From NCBI GenBank assembly GCA_963702035.1, contig OY969700.1, positions 1,364,001 to 1,428,000 on the forward strand: a DNA stretch of 64,000 nt, written 5' to 3'. The notes below the pieces were generated by a model, which ran no database searches, was not told the origin of the DNA, and worked only from the letters and a program-made list of their open reading frames with translations. The first letter of the stretch is position 1. Each line of letters opens with the position of its first letter. The position numbers and the translations under genes were made by a program. Origin of the DNA: VRUE01 sp963702035. Its GTDB lineage: Bacteria; Actinomycetota; Thermoleophilia; Solirubrobacterales; 70-9. Shown piece after piece: positions 59,775-64,000 of this stretch.

Positions 59775-61277
59775 CTGGAGCGGGAATGGCGGCGGGCGGC
59801 GCACTCGCCGCACCTGATCGCCCTCGCCGCGATCGTCGCCTTCGGTGCGGCGCTGCGCTTCGCCACGCTCGACCTGCAGAGCTACCGCTACGACGAGGCG
59901 GTCACGGTCGTCCGCATCCTCCACCCGAGCCTCTTCGACACGCTCGGCGCGGTCCCCAGGAGCGAGTCGACTCCGCCGCTCTACTACCTGGCGGCGTGGC
60001 TGTGGTCGCGGCTATTCGGAACCGGTGAGGTGGGGCTGCGCTCGCTCTCGGCCCTGGCGGGAACCGCCTCGATCGCCGTCGTCTACCTCGGCGCCGTGGC
60101 GCTGCCGCTGCCGCGGCGGGCCGGCCTGATCGCCGCGGCGATCGTCGCCGTCAGCCCCGTGTTGATCTGGTTCTCCCAGGATGCCCGCGCCTACGCGCTC
60201 GCCTTCCTGCTCACGGGCCTCTCCTTCTTCTTCTTCGCCCGGGCGCGGCGCGGCGGCGCCCCGCGCGACCTCGGCTGGTGGGCGGGCTTCTCGGCGCTGG
60301 CGATCGCGACCCACTACTTCGCCGGCTTCGTCGTATTGCCGGAGGCCGCGCTGCTGCTGCTCGCGGCCGGGGATCGACGCCGGGTCGGCATCGCGATCGC
60401 CGCGGTGATCGCGGCGGCGGCGCTCTTGACTCCGATCGCGCTGCGCCAGGCCGGGAACGCCCACGCGTCCTGGATCGCCGAACAGCCGCTCTCCCAGCGC
60501 CTGGCGCGGGCCGGCGCGAAGCTGGTCGGCGACGACAACGGCAACGAGCACGGCGCCCGCTCGCCGGGCCCGATCCCGCTCGGCGTGCCCGCGGCGCTGG
60601 CCCTCGCGGCACTGGCGCTGCTGCTCTGGCGCGGCGCCGGCGAGGAGCGGCGCGGCGCCGGGATCGCCGCCACGGTCGGCCTCGCCGGAGTCGGCGTCCC
60701 GCTGCTGCTCGGCGCCTTCGCCGCCGACTACCTCGACGGGCGCAACCTGCTGCCGGTCTTCGTGCCGCTCGTCGTGCTGCTGGGCGCCGGTTTCGGCGTG
60801 CGCCGCGCCGGCTGGGCGGGCCTCGGCCTGGCCGCCGCTTTCTGCCTCTGCTCGCTCGTCTTCGCGATCGAGATCGACCGCCTGCCCAGGCTTCAGCGCG
60901 AGGATCTGCGCAACGCCGCCGCACAGGTCGGCCCGCTGCGCCCCGGCAAGGCCGTCGTCACGATCCGCTACGCGGGCAACCAGCCGCTGCTCTACTACCT
61001 CGGCGGCCGCTTCGCGACGGGGCCGCTGCCGCCGCTGCGCGAGATCGACCTGGTCGGCTCGGGCATCGCCGCGCGCAAGAGCGCCGACCGCCTGCTTCCC
61101 CCCGCCTTCCACCAGGTCGAATCCAAGCCCGTCTCCTACAACTTCACCCTGACCCGCTACATCAGCTCCCACCCCGTCCACATACAGCTGAAGACCCTTG
61201 AAGCCGGCGCCCTCGTCGGCGGCGGCGCAAGAGCCTCAGTGCTGATCTCCGGGTCGGATCAGAGCCAATCCCGGTAG
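59775..61277 (+). CDS. GT-C glycosyltransferase, GT39/ArnT-like, copy 2; start uncertain
   Basis: This membrane protein of about 500 residues is paralogous to the one at 57165. It has LDLQSYRYDEAVTVVRIL, STPPLYYLAAWLWSRLFG, WFSQDARAYALAFLL and about 12 helices. No ATG, GTG or TTG lies between the upstream stop (59766) and the family-like sequence. CTG 59775 gives the N-terminus expected from the paralogue. GTG 59508, 259 bp inside the preceding gene, is the nearest standard start. Its stop is inside a family A palindrome, which thus supplies its last codons. Confidence 0.75.
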   Translation: MEREWRRAAHSPHLIALAAIVAFGAALRFATLDLQSYRYDEAVTVVRILHPSLFDTLGAVPRSESTPPLYYLAAWLWSRLFGTGEVGLRSLSALAGTASIAVVYLGAVALPLPRRAGLIAAAIVAVSPVLIWFSQDARAYALAFLLTGLSFFFFARARRGGAPRDLGWWAGFSALAIATHYFAGFVVLPEAALLLLAAGDRRRVGIAIAAVIAAAALLTPIALRQAGNAHASWIAEQPLSQRLARAGAKLVGDDNGNEHGARSPGPIPLGVPAALALAALALLLWRGAGEERRGAGIAATVGLAGVGVPLLLGAFAADYLDGRNLLPVFVPLVVLLGAGFGVRRAGWAGLGLAAAFCLCSLVFAIEIDRLPRLQREDLRNAAAQVGPLRPGKAVVTIRYAGNQPLLYYLGGRFATGPLPPLREIDLVGSGIAARKSADRLLPPAFHQVESKPVSYNFTLTRYISSHPVHIQLKTLEAGALVGGGARASVLISGSDQSQSR

Positions 61278-61377
61278 GACCGGAACGTCTTGTACTTTTT
61301 CGCCGACACCTCCCGGGCGTCAGCCCCGATTGCGATCCACCGAAAAAGTTAAGTGAAGGCCCTACCGGGATTGGCTC
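61262..61377. repeat. Palindromic element, family A copy 3
   Basis: Perfect arms AGCCAATCCCGGTAGG (61263-61278) and CCTACCGGGATTGGCT (61361-61376) enclose the inner stem GAACGTCTTGTACTTTTTCG against CGAAAAAGTTAAGTG, the core shared with the copies at 30.4 and 43.0 kb. It contains the stop of the upstream gene and lies between convergent genes. Confidence 0.85.
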
Positions 61378-61384
61378 CCGACCG

Positions 61385-62719
61385 CTACCGAGCCTTGACG
61401 TTCCCCGCCACCCCTGCCCTCCACCTGTACGGCTGCAACGCGTTGATGCTCGAGTAGCCGACCAGGTAGATGCGGCGCCCATCCGACACGACCGGCGTGT
61501 AGGTGCCGGTCTTGTAGTGGAACACCCGGCGGCCGGTCTTCATCGCGAAGCCCTCGGTCGAGCCGTTGCTGAACTCGGCGGCGTAGACGATGTTGCCGAC
61601 CGCCGAGAGCGAGCCGATCACCGAGCCCCCGGCGGAGCGGATCCAGCGCGGCTCGCCGCTCTTCGCGTTGAGCGCGTAGATGTTGCCGTCGAAGGAGCCG
61701 ATGTAGACGGTCGGGCCGGTGTGGCGGGTATTGGCGACGACCGGCCCCGAGTAGACGTAGCCGCCGGTCGAGTAGCTCCAGGCGAGCGCGCCGTCCTTCT
61801 GGTCGAAGCTGTAGACGCGATCGTCGTTGTTGCCGGCGTAGACGCGGCCATAGGCGAGCGCGGGCGTCGAGTAGAACGCACCGGAGGTGCCGAAGCCCTG
61901 GCCGAGCGAGCCGCTCTGCCACCTGATCGCGCCGGTCCTGGCGTCGACCGCGTTCATGTAGCCGCCGTAGTCGCCGACGTAGAGGACTCCGCGGCGATAG
62001 GCGGGGGCGGACTTGATCGGGCCGCCAAGGGTCGTCGCCCAGCGCACGTGCCCGTTGCGGGTGCTGAGCGCGAAGAGCTGGTCGTTTTCGCAGCCGAAGT
62101 AGACGGTGCCGTCGATGACCAGGGGCGAGGACTCGGCCCGGCCCGGCAGCAAGTGTTTCCACAGCACCCTGCCGGTCCTCGCGTCGAGCTTGACGATGTG
62201 GCCGGGGACGAGGTTGACGATGTAGAGGCGGTGCTTGTAGTAGGCGGGCGAGGAGGCGTTGAGGCGGCCGATGCGCCGTTCCCACAGCACCTTGCCGGTG
62301 TCGGCGTCGAGGGCGAAGGCGGTGCCGTTGTTGTTGACCGCGTAGAGCTTGCCGCCGACGTAGATCGGCGGAAACTCGAGCAGCGGCCGCCCGGTGTAGT
62401 GCCAGATCAGCTTGTACGGCGGCTTCACGCCCCTGGCCGGCAGGTAGCGGGTGCGGGCGGGGTTGAGGCCGAACATCGGCCAGTTGACGGTTCGCGCCTT
62501 CGGCTTGGGGGGCTTCTGGGGCCGGAAGGCCGCGTTCGGGTTGTGGACGTCGGCCGGGCGCTTCAGCAACTGGTAAGCAAGGAGGCCGCCGCCCACCAGC
62601 AGCACCAGCGCGATGCCGCCCGCCGCAAGCACGAGCTGCCGGTGCTCGCGCCAGAACCAGCGCGGGTGGCGCAACGCCCGTTTGGCCTCACGCCAGAAGT
62701 GCCGCGGACGCGCGCCCAT
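61385..62719 (-). CDS. Membrane-anchored PQQ-type beta-propeller protein
   Basis: The 444-residue protein has an N-terminal membrane anchor (about 27-52, LVLAAGGIALVLLVGGGLLA) and an outer domain of seven or so PQQ-like/BamB-type blades. Repeats such as YAVNNNGTAFALDADTGKVL, FALSTRNGHVRW and YMNAVDARTGAIRWQSG are easy to see. No PQQ-binding or dehydrogenase residues are obvious, so a scaffold or sensor role is more likely than an enzyme. It follows the GH26/GT39 module and converges with it. Confidence 0.85.
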   Translation of the reverse strand: MGARPRHFWREAKRALRHPRWFWREHRQLVLAAGGIALVLLVGGGLLAYQLLKRPADVHNPNAAFRPQKPPKPKARTVNWPMFGLNPARTRYLPARGVKPPYKLIWHYTGRPLLEFPPIYVGGKLYAVNNNGTAFALDADTGKVLWERRIGRLNASSPAYYKHRLYIVNLVPGHIVKLDARTGRVLWKHLLPGRAESSPLVIDGTVYFGCENDQLFALSTRNGHVRWATTLGGPIKSAPAYRRGVLYVGDYGGYMNAVDARTGAIRWQSGSLGQGFGTSGAFYSTPALAYGRVYAGNNDDRVYSFDQKDGALAWSYSTGGYVYSGPVVANTRHTGPTVYIGSFDGNIYALNAKSGEPRWIRSAGGSVIGSLSAVGNIVYAAEFSNGSTEGFAMKTGRRVFHYKTGTYTPVVSDGRRIYLVGYSSINALQPYRWRAGVAGNVKAR

Positions 62720-62728
62720 TCGGGCCGG

Positions 62729-63181
62729 CTAGGCGGTTGACCCGGTGGCAACAGCGCGCCGCTCGGACTCGGAGACGACGCCGTTAAGAAGTTCCGTGAC
62801 CGCGCGCTTGACCCCGATCATCACGACTTTGCCGGCGAAGGGGACAGTCGGGGTCGCCTTCAGCGCGTAGGTGACCCTGGTGCCTCCGTCACTCGGCTCC
62901 AGCGAGACGGTGCCGACGTGATCGCGGACGGGCAGCCCCGAGAGGACCTTGTAGGAGAAGCGGCTGGGCCGCTCGTAGACGACCACCTCCTCGCGGATCG
63001 GCGGGCCAGCCACACGCAGCACCCGGACCGCCCCGACCCCGTTAGGCGCGGGATCCCCCTCACACTCGAGCGTCAACTTGCGCAGGCGGGTTATCTCCGC
63101 GTAGCGGCGATGATCCGTGAGGACGTCGAAGACGACCTCGGGCGGCGCCTTGACCTTGCGAACAAGAGTGAAGCTGGCCAC
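62729..63181 (-). CDS. SRPBCC-family protein
   Basis: This 150-residue START/SRPBCC-fold protein matches Polyketide_cyc2-like members: SFTLVRKVKAPPEVVFDVLT, then RYAEITRLRKLTLECEG and RVTYALKATPTVPFAGK. It has the N-terminal ligand-binding helix and grip. The ligand is unknown. It precedes the PQQ-propeller gene by 9 bp, so the two are probably co-transcribed. Confidence 0.86.
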   Translation of the reverse strand: MASFTLVRKVKAPPEVVFDVLTDHRRYAEITRLRKLTLECEGDPAPNGVGAVRVLRVAGPPIREEVVVYERPSRFSYKVLSGLPVRDHVGTVSLEPSDGGTRVTYALKATPTVPFAGKVVMIGVKRAVTELLNGVVSESERRAVATGSTA

Positions 63182-63193
63182 GTCAGGAGCCTA

Positions 63194-63319
63194 GCGGGAT
63201 GAGCGGGTGTCCCTGCCGAGAAGCGGCGTCCTCTTTCTCGCCCCGACCGCTACCTCGGACGGCCGACAACGCCCCTGGCGAGAAACCCAGCAAACGGCAG
63301 GGACACCCGCTCATCCCGC
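63194..63319. repeat. Palindromic element at the MBL hydrolase 3' end
   Basis: Perfect 25-bp arms (starting GCGGGATGAGCGGGTGTCCC) lie at 63194-63218 and 63295-63319. An inner stem TTTCTCGCC against GGCGAGAAA resembles the element at 53.0 kb. The MBL gene stop lies inside the right arm. Confidence 0.85.
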
Positions 63320-64000
63320 CAACCGCCAGCGCCGCGGATCGCTTCCCTCGACCGGCGCGGCCTCGCCGAGGATCGCCAGGTGATCGAGGCTGGCGAGGAC
63401 GATCTGCAGGGCCCAGATGCTGGCCGGGCCGTCAACGTTGTCGGGGCCGACGAGGTCGGCGACGATCTCGAAGGCCGTCTTCTCCCCTTCGCCGAGCGAG
63501 GCGCGCACTTTGCCGAGCAGCTCGTCGACCTGGCGGCGCGCCTCGGCGATCTTCGCCTCCGGGTCGCGGAAGGTGCGGCCGTGGCCGGGCAGGACGAGGT
63601 CGACGTCGAGCGGCTCGACCGCGTCGAGGCCGCGGAGGAATTCGCCGACCGGGTCGGGGCTGTGGCCGTGGTCGAAGAAGAGCACCGTGCGGCCGAGCAG
63701 GTGGTCGCCGGAGATCATCAGCTTGCGCTCCGGCTGGTGCAGGACGACGTGGGACGGAGCGTGGCCCGGCGTCTCGTGGACCTGCCAGTTGCCGAGGTCG
63801 GTCTCGACCTCCACCCCGGGCAGCAGGTCTCGATTGGGCTCGACAATCGCGTCGATGCCGTTGTCGTCGTCCTCTTCGCGCCGCTCGCGGAAGCGTTCCA
63901 ACGAGGCCATCGGCACACCGCTCTGCCGGGCGACCTCGATCCGCCGCTCCAACGCCGCCTGTGGGTCGTCGGCCATCAGGCGCACGTGGCCCCAGGCCGG
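63311..64000 (-). CDS. Metallo-beta-lactamase-fold hydrolase, partial at window edge
   Basis: The open frame runs past the right edge (it reads PAWGHVRLMADDPQAALER at the boundary), so the N-terminus with the HxHxDH motif is outside the window. What remains has VHETPGHAPSHVVL, LMISGDHLLGRTVLF and VLPGHGRTF, the second half of the MBL metal site, plus a helical C-terminal domain typical of the larger glyoxalase-II-like MBL hydrolases. Only about 229 residues are visible. Its stop lies in a palindromic element. Confidence 0.86.
   Translation of the reverse strand, partial: PAWGHVRLMADDPQAALERRIEVARQSGVPMASLERFRERREEDDDNGIDAIVEPNRDLLPGVEVETDLGNWQVHETPGHAPSHVVLHQPERKLMISGDHLLGRTVLFFDHGHSPDPVGEFLRGLDAVEPLDVDLVLPGHGRTFRDPEAKIAEARRQVDELLGKVRASLGEGEKTAFEIVADLVGPDNVDGPASIWALQIVLASLDHLAILGEAAPVEGSDPRRWRLAG

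Overview
This is a GC-rich bacterial chromosome segment of 64 kb with densely packed genes. Its gene content points to an actinobacterium: an ECF42-type sigma factor, a Pkn-type Ser/Thr kinase beside an FHA protein, cytochrome bd, an MmpL-like transporter, a DoxX-Rieske fusion, and a likely IdeR/DtxR box. Thermoleophilia/Solirubrobacterales is my best guess at class level, but that is inference because no rRNA gene lies in the window.

Layout. 0-8.3 kb: folE2, pgsA, an MmpL-like transporter, a ferritin-like lipoprotein, two paralogous ArsR-like regulators flanking a family 5 uracil-DNA glycosylase, and a ThiF/E1-like enzyme with a leader-binding-like N-terminus. 8.3-10 kb: a palindromic element, tRNA-Thr(CGT), and a decayed island bounded by a 46-bp direct repeat of the tRNA 3' half; it holds an integrase remnant and a NYN-domain gene. 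10-18.7 kb: a lipoprotein, an orphan LuxR-type response regulator, a Cys-rich RTX-like protein, the YCII/ECF42/methyltransferase operon, tRNA-Ser(CGA), a cellulose-synthase-like PilZ glycosyltransferase and a DoxX-Rieske fusion. 18.7-24.3 kb: an accessory region of lower GC with a duplicated glycosyltransferase 3' end, a frameshifted SIR2-like gene, an unknown HEYLE-motif protein, an RNxxxH (HEPN-like) protein and a HEPN/MNT pair. 24.3-35.6 kb: tRNA-Ser(GGA), tadA, a subtilase, UspA, an MBL hydrolase, a large membrane protein carrying in-frame palindromes, desaturase and Cfa lipid genes, a HAD phosphatase, and a tight cassette of two DUF488 proteins with a dual-OB-like protein and a deoxyribosyltransferase-like protein. 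35.6-52 kb: cydAB and an almost complete pentose phosphate set (pgi, tal, tkt, rpiA, pgl, gnd, zwf), interrupted by a signalling operon (FHA-wHTH, TolB-like propeller, kinase-propeller). 52-64 kb: a frameshifted FTR1 iron permease with an IdeR-like box, recQ, a DUF3800 protein, a duplicated GH26-like/GT39-like module, a PQQ-type propeller protein, an SRPBCC protein and a partial MBL hydrolase.

The most striking global feature is a set of long imperfect or perfect palindromes of about 45-170 bp. They sit at gene junctions, often overlapping stop codons, and three lie inside coding sequences. At least two groups recur with a shared core: family A at 30.4, 43.0 and 61.3 kb, and family B at 8.4 and 27.0 kb with a probable relative at 52.0 kb. 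They look like a mobile REP/MITE-type palindromic population. The best candidates for an undescribed system are these elements, the DUF488/dual-OB cassette at 33.6-35.6 kb, and the SIR2/HEPN region at 19-24 kb.
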